This document shows, piece by piece, positions 14,080 to 25,800 of a stretch of 64,000 nt of DNA. The notes beneath the pieces are model-generated. The model searched no databases. It saw only the letters and a program-made list of their open reading frames with translations, and was not told the DNA's origin. A program made the position numbers and the translations under genes. This DNA is from Doris montereyensis (taxonomy: Eukaryota > Mollusca > Gastropoda > Nudibranchia > Dorididae). Each line of letters begins with the position of its first letter. Position 1 is the stretch's first letter. Location of the stretch: assembly GCA_037039925.1 (NCBI GenBank), contig JAXRKP010000849.1, positions 5,001-69,000 on the forward strand. The letters are read 5' to 3'.

Positions 14080-14590
14080 GACCTGTTGAACGCGCGTTGA
14101 AGGCGCCTATTGAACGCATGTTGAGAGTCTATTGTTGTAACGTTTCAGTAGTAGTGTGTGTAAGATCGACATGACCACCAATTGTAGTGTAGTCCTGAAG
14201 TTTGTATTTAAACTTGTGCCTTTTGAAATTTTCTGATATTATTTCGTGTCATATGTTTTCCAAACACGAAAATTATTTAATTGATACTAATTATGAGAAT
14301 GTAATTGTAAGTTTGATTTAAGTTTAAATAAACAAGAAAAAAAACAAATTGTAACCTTCCATCTTGCCATTAAAATTGTTTTTTCAGTTCCTGTCATTGC
14401 GATGTTCGTGTCATTGGGGGTTTTTCGTTTGCATCTTTTTGTTTGTGTGGGCTTTGTCAAAAAACTTTGCATATTACTAAATACTTCTATATCTGATGTC
14501 GACTACATAGTGGGCGACACGCAGCCATTCCCTGGTAGGTTCCACTTCTTTCCTTTCTCTCTTGATGTCTGTCATCTTGCTGTTACCTCT
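14080..14590. other. Unassigned spacer
   Basis: AT-rich with no recognised gene; short frames only. Confidence 0.4.
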
Positions 14591-14592
14591 TA

Positions 14593-14880
14593 ATTGGGGA
14601 CTCGGTGGTCCAGAGGCAACGTGTCAGCCTTTCAACCAAAAGGTCGTGGGTTCAAGCCCCACCGACAGTTGAATTAAAACAAAAATTCTAGTAAAATCTC
14701 CCCCCCCCCCTTCCCCGGTCCAAGTAGGTGGATCAACACCTAGACCCATCGGAGACTTACGATAAAAAGGAGGTCCTGTGTGCATATCACAACGCATTAA
14801 AGATCCGTTGGTTCCACATTAAAGATCCGTTGGTTGCTTACAAGGCAGTCTGGGCAAGAGTAATTCAAAAACAAATTGAA
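14593..14880 (+). mobile_element. SINE-A copy 1 (tRNA-derived)
   Basis: The head GGGGACTCGGTGGTCCAGAG and the B-box-like GTGGGTTCAAGCCCC are followed by the family body (GGTCCAAGTAGGTGGATCAA, GATAAAAAGGAGGTCCTGTG, GGCAGTCTGGGCAA). The tail has been replaced or extended by (GA)n. Other copies lie at 41340, 46150, 47758 and 56765. Confidence 0.8.
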
Positions 14881-14886
14881 TCTATA

Positions 14887-15018
<132 letters not shown>

Positions 15019-15079
15019 CGTGAAAAGAGTTTGTTTGTTTCATTGAAATTTACACTGTCCACGATTGCAGTGATCTCCA

Positions 15080-15140
15080 TGAAAGATAAAGGAAAGAAGT
15101 AGGACTTATCAGCAGCGACCGCCAACCGCCTGCAGTATAA
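15080..15140 (+). mobile_element. SINE-C 3' fragment
   Basis: Carries the block GGAAAGAAGTAGGACTTATC followed by AGCAGCGACCGCCAACCGCC, the right end of SINE-C. Confidence 0.55.
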
Positions 15141-15870
15141 AGAGAGAAGATGGCGATAAAGAGAGAAGTAATTACTTTATACACTTACTTAAACATACAA
15201 AGAGAGAAACAACGTAAAAATACATACATCGACCTTGTCATTGTCTACAATAACAATAGAATTTACACTGAAATAAAAGAAGTAAATTTTTTATCTGAAA
15301 TTTGAATATATCATTTTATTAAACATTCTGAAGATTTTTGATAATTGTGGCATTAATCAATAACAACACAATATGGCAATGATAATAACAATAATAATAA
15401 CAATTTCTCCTCTCTTTCTCTCATCACACAAAAACACATAGACAGACACTACTAAATCATGCATTCAAAACTTTTGCTTTGTCGAAACTAAAACTAAAAG
15501 TCAAAGTAATGCACACATCTACACACAAATATATACATTTAAACATACACACATATTATATACATACACACACAGAACTAAAAAAATCAACATTAACGCA
15601 TATTTCAAAGCAAACATTTGATGTCATAAATCAAAATAATAAGTAATCATTCATTGCACTGCAGATGTCTGTCTGCATTATGCTAGACGTGTAACACAAT
15701 AACATTATAATAATACCAACAAGAACAAGAAACTCAACGGGTAAAACTGAGTGTTGAATGAAATCACGTTTAAAGTTAAAGCCCCTGAGAAAAAATACCG
15801 TCACCACCCTAGGCAAGGTTACATGTGATACTGAGATGAACTAATAAAGACATTGGTTTGATTACTTGAT
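15141..15870. other. Unassigned AT-rich spacer
   Basis: Rich in ACACAT and AATAAC words. No gene is recognised. Confidence 0.4.
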
Positions 15871-15874
15871 ATAT

Positions 15875-16005
15875 ACCCTGTCCACCACATGCGGTGATCT
15901 TAGCATAAATTAAGAGCTAACAGCAAGATGAAAGGAAAGAGAAATGAAAGAGTGAGAGGAAAGAAGTAGAACCTACCAACAGCATCCGCCAACCGCCCAT
16001 CTGAT
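15875..16005 (+). mobile_element. SINE-C copy
   Basis: A nearly full copy: CCTGTCCACCACATGCGGTG, ACAGCAAGATGAAAGGAAAG, GAAGTAGAACCTACC and ATCCGCCAACCGCC. It has the same orientation as the copies around DNAJB9. Confidence 0.75.
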
Positions 16006-16670
16006 ATCAATTTCAAAACAAGGTGAGGTTAGGCTACGGTACAGGCATATGGTACCCCGTACGTAGAGACAATGACAAGTGGCTCTCCGTAGAAACAGAG
16101 ATGAACGGCTCTCCGTAGAGGCAGAAAAAACGGCTCTTGTTCAGCACTCATAGGATGGTGGCTGCCTATCTTTGTATCAGCGCATTTTGTTTCTAATTCT
16201 AGGAAGCTCAGGAGACAGATACGTAATTTAAAATCAATGCATGATAAATCATGAAATATAACAGAAAATACCACATAATGTCACATATGAGATCAGAACT
16301 GAAATGTGTTACAGGGTTCACAGCACAGCATGCAGTACTCCCAACCATGTGGAGGCAAAAAATCAACATTGTCAACCCTGATATTTTTATCAATAATAGT
16401 ATACATACTATTATCAATAGATGATTTCTTTATCCAATAAACAAGAAACAATGAAAATTTGGCGTATCTACATTTTCACCAGAACACTAGCGACATAGGC
16501 TACAATACATGCATACACCTCTGTGTGCACACACATGTGAATATAGCATTCAATAGGAAGAAGAAGCCTATCTGTCAGAAAGAATGGCACTAGCTAACAC
16601 CACAGGCTAGGAAGTTATGGCCAACATGCCTGTCACAGGCTAGTGAAGGCAATGACATTAGATAATATCA
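16006..16670. other. Unassigned spacer
   Basis: Contains a short duplication of ACGGCTCTCCGTAGA words near 16078-16130. No gene is recognised. Confidence 0.4.
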
Positions 16671-16675
16671 ACGCC

Positions 16676-16930
16676 CCATAGGAACAAAGACGAGACAAAT
16701 ACAAAGAATAGACAGAAAAAACTCCTGGCCACCATGGGGACTGAACCCGCGACAACTGCGGCTACACCCATCGCCTCGCCATGGAAAGAAAGCCTGCTAC
16801 CAACCGAGCTAACTACGCCCAAGGGAGCCTTGTATTTGTCTCATCTTTGTTTCTATGGGGCTAATATAATATTATCTAATGTCATTCCCTTTACTTTGAA
16901 CATGCCCCTTGACTCACTGTTTGTCTTTAT
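16676..16930. mobile_element. Fold-back element with tRNA-like core, copy 2
   Basis: CCATAGGAACAAAGACGAGA on the left is the inverse of TCTCATCTTTGTTTCTATGG on the right. The segment after the right arm (TAATGTCATTCCCTTTAC, then GACTCACTGTTTGTCTTTA) also matches the sequence after copy 1 at 5693-5760, so the mobile unit is longer than the hairpin. The tRNA-like middle is in the opposite sense to copy 1. Confidence 0.6.
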
Positions 16931-16939
16931 GTCACATAT

Positions 16940-17190
16940 TAGGAAGCAATGGCCAAAGTGCCTGTCACTGTCACAGGCTAGGGAGCTATGGCCAAAATGC
17001 CTGTCACTGTCACAGGCTAGGGAGCTATGGCCAAAATGCCTGTCACTGTCACAGGCTAGGAGCTATGGCCAAAATGCCTGTCACTGTCACAGGCTCGGGA
17101 GCTATGGCCAAAATGCCTGCCTGTCACTGTCACAGGCTAGGGAGCTATGGCCAAAATGCCTGTCACTGTCACAGGCTAGGGAGCTGTTCA
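16940..17190. repeat. 40-bp minisatellite
   Basis: Six to seven units with consensus blocks AATGCCTGTCACTGTCACAG and GCTAGGGAGCTATGGCCAAA. A looser unit is already visible at 16610-16650, so the array probably grew from local sequence. The open frames are artefacts. Confidence 0.88.
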
Positions 17191-17424
17191 GACAGGGGTG
17201 GGAAAAGTGGAAAAAGAAGAGCAGGCAAGAGCAAGGGCAATATGGGCAGATGACGTCTCAGACAGCACTGGAGTTGAAACCAATCTTGTCACTAGGTTGA
17301 TGTCATCCACATAGAAAGATCATTTGGTTCAATAACCATTACTGCCCACAAAGCTGGGGCATGTCTTGATTTCTAGAGTGAAAATCGGAATTGGTACATC
17401 ACACCCTGGACTGGATGTTTTACT

Positions 17425-17510
17425 TCCCATCTGATGCTAGTACCCATCTGCACTGGGCTCCGGGGCACCGTGTGTTAAATGTCTTTCCAGAGGATCCCAT
17501 TAATCACAAC
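17425..17510 (-). mobile_element. SINE-B fragment
   Basis: Contains the reverse complement of the internal SINE-B segment (ACCCATCTGCACTGGGCTCC, then GTGTGTTAAATGTCTTTCC). It is partial. Confidence 0.4.
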
Positions 17511-18595
17511 AACCAAATAAGCACCGGCCTTCTTTTACATGAAACTGAAAGAGAAGAATCGGCCTTTTGTCTGAACATGTTTTGAAGTTTATTTTCTCCT
17601 TATGGGCCAACAGCTAACATAAGAGAAACATCAATTGTGGGCAATACTAGTAGTTGAGCAGAGATCTTCATAAATAGATTTTTTAAATATAGATATCATA
17701 TAACAAACATGATGTATTAGTTTTTATCATTCTTTATCACAGAATTTGTGCCTTTTGATATAAAACATTTAGAGACTTTGAAATAGCGTCTTTGTTCAGA
17801 TGTTGGTTGTCAAACCAATAGGTTACTGACAAGAGATTATGTTTAAATGAGAAAAGCTAATTCCTTCCAAACACACACAAAACCCTTTTCATCCCCTGAA
17901 AAGGTATGACCTTATCACAAAGCTGCCAGAAAGATTCAATCAAAGTCGTGGCCAAACATAGATGATAAGGAAATAAATGGTCGCATTCTTACATACAGAG
18001 AGACACAGAACTGATTGTCACATCTCACTGATTACATCCCTAAATCAATGGTACATTAATGTCTATGGATTGAAAACCACAACCATCCAAAAACAGACTA
18101 AAACACAGGAAAACCTAACCCCCCATCAAAACAACATTGACGATAAGCTTCCAGAAGAAAAAACGGAAACAGCACACAGAAACGGCTACCACTACATTAC
18201 CCCCCCCCCCCCCCAAACAATCCGTCAATTACAGAGAAACAACATTTTACAGACATAAAACTACCCAGTACATTACACACAAGTTGGTTTTATCCCTGTC
18301 CACCCTAAGCAGTGATCTCAGGGCGACAAACATGATATCTGGCAAAAGGGAGTTCATTGACATGTGAAATAAAACATTTCAATTAAACATGAGAAGATAC
18401 TTTTCATCACATATTAGCAAATAGAAAACAATTTGGATGTTCAAAAACATCTGACTTGATATATCTCCAGTCAATAAAACATCATAAACATAACTCAAAA
18501 TCAAATAAAATTGAATAAAAAATTAAGATTGGAGAAAAAAAGTGGCGGCGAGGGTATATACTACATACAACACAAAATGCATTGTTTACTGGCCA
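17511..18595. other. Unassigned spacer with SINE-C scrap
   Basis: Contains a short SINE-C match near 18293-18330 (CCTGTCCACCCTAAGCAGTG) and a poly-C run at about 18200. No gene is recognised. Confidence 0.4.
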
Positions 18596-18599
18596 TATG

Positions 18600-19535
18600 T
18601 TATATTTCAGTTATGGAATTGGCATTATGACACGTCACTCTGCGATAACAGCAATTGACACCTCTATGACATGTCATTCTCTCATAACAGCAATTGGCAT
18701 CATTCTCAGAACAGCAATTGACTATGACATGTCATTCTATCATAACAGCAATTGGCACCTTCATGACATGTCAGTCTATGATAACAGCAATTGACACCCC
18801 CATTGCATGCCATTCATGATAACAGCAATTGACACTTCCATGACATGTCATTCTATCATAACAGCAACTGGCACATGTCATTCTATCATAACAGCAATTG
18901 GCACCTCCATGACATGCCAATCTGTGATAACAGCAATTGGCACCGCCATGACATGTCATTTTTTATCATAGCAATTGGCACCGCCATGACATGTCATTCT
19001 ATGACAAGAGTAATTGACACCTCCGTGACAAGTCATTCTATCATAACAGCAATTGACACCTCTATGACATGTCATTTTGTTCATAATAGCAATTGGCACC
19101 TCCATGACATGTCATTCTATGATAACAGCAATTAGCACCCACATGACAGGTCACTTCATGATAACAGCAATTGGCACCTCCATGACATGCCATTCTATCA
19201 TAACAGCAATTGGCACCTCCATGACATTCTATCATAACAGCAATGAGCATCTCCATGACATTCTATCATAACAGCAATTGGCATCTCCATGACATATCAT
19301 CCGATCTATCACAACACAGCAATTAGCACCTTCATGACATGTCATTCTAACTATTATATCAGTGAATGGCACCTATGTGACATGTCATTCTATCATAACA
19401 GCAATTGGCATCTCCATGACATGTCATTATATCTATCACAAAACAGCAATTGGCATCTCCATGACATGTCATCCTGTCTATTATACACAGCAATTGGCAC
19501 CTTCATGACATGTCATTCTATCATATTATCATACT
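18600..19535. repeat. 39-bp minisatellite with TGACATGTCA palindrome
   Basis: About 22 units with blocks TTCTATCATAACAGCAATTG and GCACCTCCATGACATGTCA. The 10-bp sequence TGACATGTCA is its own reverse complement and is the best conserved part. The peptide-like frames on both strands (HDMSF and ANCCY periodicities) are by-products. Confidence 0.92.
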
Positions 19536-20044
19536 CAAGAATAATATCAAAAGTATACACGAGCGAACGCACACACAGCACTTTATAAATGTGTTAAATT
19601 ACGGTGAGTCAGAACTGGTTTACATTTTTGGCGATGCCATGAGCTGAAGACAGGGAAGACAAAAATCGTTTCCAAATTTACAGGTCATTAAGTTTGGATG
19701 ATTGAGCGCACAGCCCAACCGACCCAACCCTCCCCCTGCCGCAAATTCTAATAATTAAAGGCATGCGACAACCATGAGCACAAACAACGACCATAAACAT
19801 TTAGCAAAAGTAGCACTTGCAAAGTTTGGGTATAACTAAACATTTTTGAAGGAAACAGGACCCTCTCGCCGGCATCAATTCCACGCTCACCCAAGCCTCC
19901 ATGGAAGCGAGAATGAAGGAAAAAAACAACACAATATGCATGACAATGCACAGTAAAAATAACGTCCCTTCAAGGTCGTTACGGACCATAGAGCCAGAGC
20001 GTATCCCAGTTTCAATAGCGTAAAATGAAACAGGTGACAATAAT

Positions 20045-20280
20045 CACCTCCTGGCCTAGGACGTTAGTCTGATGCAGGTTTTTGCTCTCAAGCTAGTGCT
20101 TGTGCTCATTTGCACCTGGGTAGAATGGGCAAAATGTGTGTTAATACTGTTAAGTGTCTTTCCTAAGGAACACAATGTCGGACCTGGCTTTGCTAGGATT
20201 CAAAACCGGGACCTCATGATTCCGAGTCAAGCAGCCCAACTGCTAGGCCATCGATCGACACCACACTGTACAGAGCAAGA
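20045..20280 (-). mobile_element. SINE-B copy (tRNA-derived)
   Basis: The minus strand reads GGCCTAGCAGTTGGGCTGCT, GAGGTCCCGGTTTTGAATCC and then the AAGACACTTAACAGTATTAA body. The GGTTTTGAATCC segment is B-box-like. The family matches the plus-strand copies at 44640 and 46830. Confidence 0.65.
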
Positions 20281-21290
20281 GAAAAACTTAAAGAAAAATG
20301 CTATATTGCCAGTGTGACTTTTAATTAGTATTAGCAACACTAGTACAACAAAGTGACCAGAAAAGATAAATCGAAATAGTGCAAGGGACAAAGAAAACGA
20401 CACATATGGAGTATTTTGGTTATAAGGCACTTTTTTTTTAAGATTTGAAAAAAAATTGTTTAAGCTAATACACAAGACCTCTACCTAAATTTAATATTGT
20501 GACTGAAAATAAAACAAACCAATATTAATCAACATGTGAAAATGAAAAAGTCAGGTTAATCCTCACACACCACTTTGCCACACAATAAATCGTTTTATAA
20601 TACACAAATGAAAGACAGATGCAACGGTTGACTGAACTTGAGTGGCTTGATACCAAAAAATAAATGTCCCAATATCCATGTAACTGACTTGACTCCAATC
20701 AAAGTTTGGGCTTTATTTTACTCGATATAACCCCATCAAGACACAGGAAGAACATCACTTTCATCACTTTCAACAGCTTTGTATTATTTCCATGAGGTTA
20801 CGGGAACTGTCTTCTAGACTATATAACATGGACGCATTCAGGGCCCCAGGAAAATTTAGTTAATTAAAATGATGTGATGTCACTCAGATAAGGTAGCATC
20901 ATTGATTTTCTTGAACAAGTAGATTGGACAGAGAGAGAGAGAGCTAACAATGTCCGCAAATGTTGCTTCTTATTCTACTTAAGTCAAAACACTCTTAAGT
21001 AATTCATTATGTACTTTGCCTACAAAAAGGGAATAAAATAAGTAGATTTCTATTGAATAATTCTAGATCTAGTCCTTATTAATAAAGCAATGTAAATATA
21101 AATATTTCCACCACAATGAAATTTTCCTTGCTTTTTCAAATCTATGACATCTAAAACATGGACATGAGATATTGACATTCTATTTGTCTTAATTCATACT
21201 GCTTAAGGAGACTAGATTCTTGTCAAAAGTTAAACAGGTGCGTAGCTACTTATGAACATAACCTACCACTACCAGCTAACCATCGCCCCC
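20281..21290. other. Unassigned spacer
   Basis: AT-rich, with a short (GA)n near 20932. No gene is recognised. Confidence 0.4.
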
Positions 21291-21556
21291 TTTTTCCATT
21301 TCAATGACCCCCCCCCAAATAATAGTTAATAGTTAGCAGTGGTTGCATAAAAAAGCAGCTGGTCAACAGTTTGTAAACTACCTCTTTGACTCAACAAAAC
21401 ACACATTCTTCTGTTGACAGAGAGAGAGAGAGCTTTTTCCATTTCAATGACCCCCCCAAAAAAAAAAGTTAGCAGTGGTTGCATAAAAAAGTAGCTGGTC
21501 AACAGTTTGTAAACTACCTCTTTGACTCAACAAAACACACATTCTTCTGTTGCTCA
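21291..21556. repeat. 143-bp tandem duplication
   Basis: The segment beginning TTTTTCCATTTCAATGACCC at 21291 is repeated from 21434, including GCAGTGGTTGCATAAAAAAG and AACACACATTCTTCTGTTG. The two copies differ by few substitutions and by homopolymer length, so the event is recent or is an assembly duplication. Confidence 0.85.
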
Positions 21557-22156
21557 TTGCCTCTATCCCCCAGTTTTGCCTTCGGCTATGATTTAATTCT
21601 ATTTTATACAACAAAGGAAAAGAGAGAAAAAGAAAAGAAAGAAAGATGGAAACTGTGGAAGATGTACTTACTGGTCCGAAGATAAATCTCACAATACGTA
21701 CCTAAAATTGAAAATGAAACTCCGCAATAAAAAAAGATATTCCGTCATACAGTGACATGGCACAAGTTTTTGGTGTTTGATCCGGACACAGTTGCTGTTA
21801 CCTCAATGTGATATTTTTTTTGTTTCTTATGACAAGAAAACAGAAAACACCCCTGACAGTCAATGAATATTGAATTATTTCGATATTCAAGGTCAAATGT
21901 AAGAAATGCTCATTCGTATGGTGTATAAAAATAAACAATAAGTATCTGATACACGATATAGTATTCATCATGATCACTTTTTCAACAGGACAACACAAGA
22001 GTTCTCTATAGTTTCTCACAACCTAAATGCACCGAACAAATGAGTGTCTGATTGCAGGGGTGCACACACAAACAAATAATCCAATCCACATTTAAATAGA
22101 AAATTCCAATTAAACGTCGATTCTTAATCTGTTTTTTAAGATTTTCATTTAAATTT

Positions 22157-22375
22157 ATCCTGTCCACCGTATGCAGTGATCTCAGGTTGAATTGAAAAGG
22201 AACAGCAAGATCAAAAAGAAATGACAAAATGGCAGGAAATAAGTAGAACCTTCCAGTAGCGCCCGCCAACCGCCCGCGGTGATCTCAAGATAAATTTAGA
22301 AGAAACAGCAAAATGACAAGAGGTGCGTACGAGTGACAGAAAAAAAAGTTGCACCTACCAGCAGCGCCCCCAAGT
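22157..22375 (+). mobile_element. Two adjoining SINE-C copies
   Basis: The first runs from CCTGTCCACCGTATGCAGTG to CGCCCGCCAACCGCC (22157-22275). The second starts at once with CGCGGTGATCTCAAGATAAA and ends with CACCTACCAGCAGCGCC. Family consensus blocks, seen across copies here, are GTGATCTCAGGGTGAA, AACAGCAAGATGAAA and GAAGTAGGACCTACCAGCAG. Confidence 0.75.
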
Positions 22376-22751
22376 AGGTCTACTGATAAAATGTCGGAAA
22401 CTTAAAATTTGGGGAAGCATGGTATGCAAAGAAATTTGAATTCATAGCCAACTGGCTCCTTCTTACATGAGTCACATAACGAGAAAAGCAATTAAGTAGG
22501 CCAATTAATGAAAACAGAAAAATACAATTGTAGATAGATGTGATAAAGATTTTTTTGTAAAAAAAAAATGATCACACTTTGTGACTTCTTCGATGACTTT
22601 TGACCAGATTCTAGATTGGATCGTTCTACTGTCAGATATGCAATTCACAAGGCAGCAGAAGAAATTTGACTGCAGGTTTGAGCAGAGTTGAGAAGTCCTT
22701 TTAAAATTTCAGGGAAAAAAAAAATCACTTTGTTCATTCCAGTCAGAATTT

Positions 22752-22825
22752 TCAAGAACACTGTGTGAAGGTTATGACCTGATTGCCCACTCTCTGAGTC
22801 ACCTGCTCACATTTCTGATGACTCC
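22752..22825 (-). CDS. DNAJB9: DNAJB9 exon 3 (C-terminal 23 codons and stop)
   Basis: The acceptor is CTTTTTCTTGCAG followed by GGAGTCATCAG. The first two bases complete the Arg codon begun at the end of exon 2. The exon is too short to stand out as an open frame but carries the conserved family ending. Confidence 0.88.
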
Positions 22826-25800
22826 CTGCAAGAAAAAGAAAAATGAAAAGAAAAGAAGAGAGTGAAAAATGGGTATTGGAAGAATAATAATTAATTTAAC
22901 TTTTGTAGCTGATAATTTTAACTTGAGATTAACATGCAATATCAGAAAAATTGTAGAACAATTATAATATGAAATTATTACCAACATCAAATAATTTCAG
23001 AATAAGAAATATATCTCGGCTTTTAGTTGATTGCTCGAAACAATATAAATGTAGAGCTTGAGAAGAAATAGGAATCTTTACAACATGATTTGAGAAATAA
23101 TTAGCTAGAGACAAACGGATGATCAAATTTTTTTTATCAATTCTACAACACACAAATAATAACAACTGCATATTATATGTGTACAATACATGTTGCTACC
23201 ATTGTGCTGAAATGATGTATTCCCCACGGACCAATTTTATAGGAGAGTAAAAAAAATCATATTCTCAATTGTTCTACCTACAATAAACAAACTTAAAAAA
23301 AATTGTCTTACAAAACAATTAATAAAACATTACATCTTAGTCAATTCTGATATTTTAATCATAAATGTATATCAGGTGATTATCTATTGATGTACACACA
23401 AAAAAACCCAACAAAACAATAGAGACAAAATTTGGTATATATACAATATAACAAAAACTAAAAACATAGAAAGCACTGCCCATGTTAGTATGACATAAAA
23501 TGGTTGACTAAAGAATTTTATTTTCTGGATCAATTTTGAAGCTATGAATTGTTTTTCGTTACACCTTTTACAAAGAACATATTATAAAAGCTACCAAGTT
23601 ATTAAAGTTATCTACACTGTAGCAGTGAAGCCACATTTTAATGAAGGTGTTGTGTTAATTCTGTTGTTAACAAGTCACCACAATCAATACATTTTCCAAG
23701 GGGAAATAAATGATTAAGGGATCAGTCTTGTTAATCACAATCATGCCACCAAACAGAAAAGCTCAAAGTATCGAGAACAAGGAAATTTGTTGAGACAAAA
23801 CAAATTTTATACTTTGTAAAGGGAGATATGTAAGTCATGTCGTAGAATTAAAACAGGAAGGCCTACAAATCACAATGTAGACAACAAAAAGATCTTTAAT
23901 TTTAAAAGAAAGCAAATCGTTACGGTATGGAGTGATGCAACACAAATTGGGAAAAGGTGAAACTCAAAGACACCTCGAAAATGCACTTTTCATTGTTCCA
24001 TTGGAATTTACTGTGTTCATCATATGCTGATAATCACATACTTTTAACCCCCTCACCATAAACGGTGATCTCATGGTGAAATCAGAGGAAACAGCATGAT
24101 GAAAGAAAGACATGCGAAAGGAAAGAAGTAGGACCTTCCAGTAGCATCTCTGCCAACTATACGTAATGGACGTTTCACATTTTATGCTCCATTCACAAAG
24201 GTCCAGGACATGTTTGAGATTTGAGGATATGGAATAAATATCGATGTTACAATAACAAGAATATGGTGAAATGTAACCTGAAACCAATGCAATTTTTACT
24301 GTACATCTGCATATATATGCAGTGCATGACCGGTTTTCAGAAAAAAGAAAAACTTAACAGTTGATGCTCTGTACATAACCGGATGCCCAAAAGTCAGATT
24401 GACATGATGTCAGTGTAAGACACAGAAAGTCAATAAATGCAACTGGTTAGAAGGTTAGCATGTAGAATCCATTAGACAAGTTTTTGATAAAGTTGCATGC
24501 TGGGAACTTACTTCGATGCGCAAACTGTTGATGGTGCATGTTTTGATGAATGTTATGGTGGAGTTTTTGATGCATTTGGTGATGAGGATGCTTAAAGAAT
24601 CTACCTGTGTTGTGAGCCCTGTCATATTTATTTTCCTGATCTCCAAAAAAATCTCCGAAGAAGTCTTCATCATCAAATCCCAAATTATCAAATGAAAAGG
24701 GTATGTCGTTTTCAAAGAAACGGTCTCTCGTCTGCTTCACGCCACCTCCAAATCCAAAGAAATCGTCTTCTTCGTCTTCATCCATATCATGGAATAAATC
24801 ATCAAAGTCAAAGAAATTTCCAGAATTTTCGAAGTGGAAGCTATGGAAGTCATCACCATCTTGATGGTGTTTGCCATGTTTGTGAGCGTCGAAGGCATCG
24901 TCAAAATGTTTGAAGAAATCGTTGAAATCGGATGAGCTCTGAAAGCCATCTGAGTTGAGTCCCGCCTCACCATACATATCATATTTCTTCCTCTTTTCTT
25001 CGTCACTTAGGACATCATAGGCTGTGAGAACAAAGAAAAGTAGAATATGGTTAATGTCAAAGTTGATGAACTATAAGAAATGTATACATAAAATTGTATA
25101 TGAAAATAAAATCTCTCTCAGTGTTTTTTATATTTTTTCAGTCTAAAAAATATAGTATAACCGTATCAAGCTTTCCCCTTGAAATCAATTCAGATACTTT
25201 TCGTATGTATGCCATTACATTAATAATCTTCCAAACCTGTCAAATCACCAGTGAGGGTATTTGCAAATGACTGGCTATTATACAGGGAAATCAACAAAGT
25301 AAACAATCAAACTACCCTCAATGGGCAACAGACTGAGGAATGGGTTTCAATTCAAAGAAACATTATATATGCCTAGCATGAATAATAAAAGTCAAACACT
25401 TTCACCCACTAAACAACCATATAATAAATATTAGAACAATTATCCACTACTACCCAGACTTATGGAGGAATACACAAATAACATCTGTAAGAAAGCCAGT
25501 TCAACTCTCATCTTTCTCTGAAGGAAACTTCAACATTGTTATGTTTCATCACCAAAGACGTCTAGATATGATGGATAGACAAATTTGTTAGACGAATTGA
25601 CAAACACTTCAATCTAGAAGACAAAAACAATGTCTAAGCTCCTTCTAAAAGGCAGTTGCAGAGCAGATATCAGCAATGCCACCACACCAGTTCATAGACT
25701 TCCACTGACCAAAACGCCAAATTTCAGCTAAAACTTTTGATAACTTTCAAACAATTAACATTGTATCATCATCAGTGATTAAATAATAAATCAGTACTGA

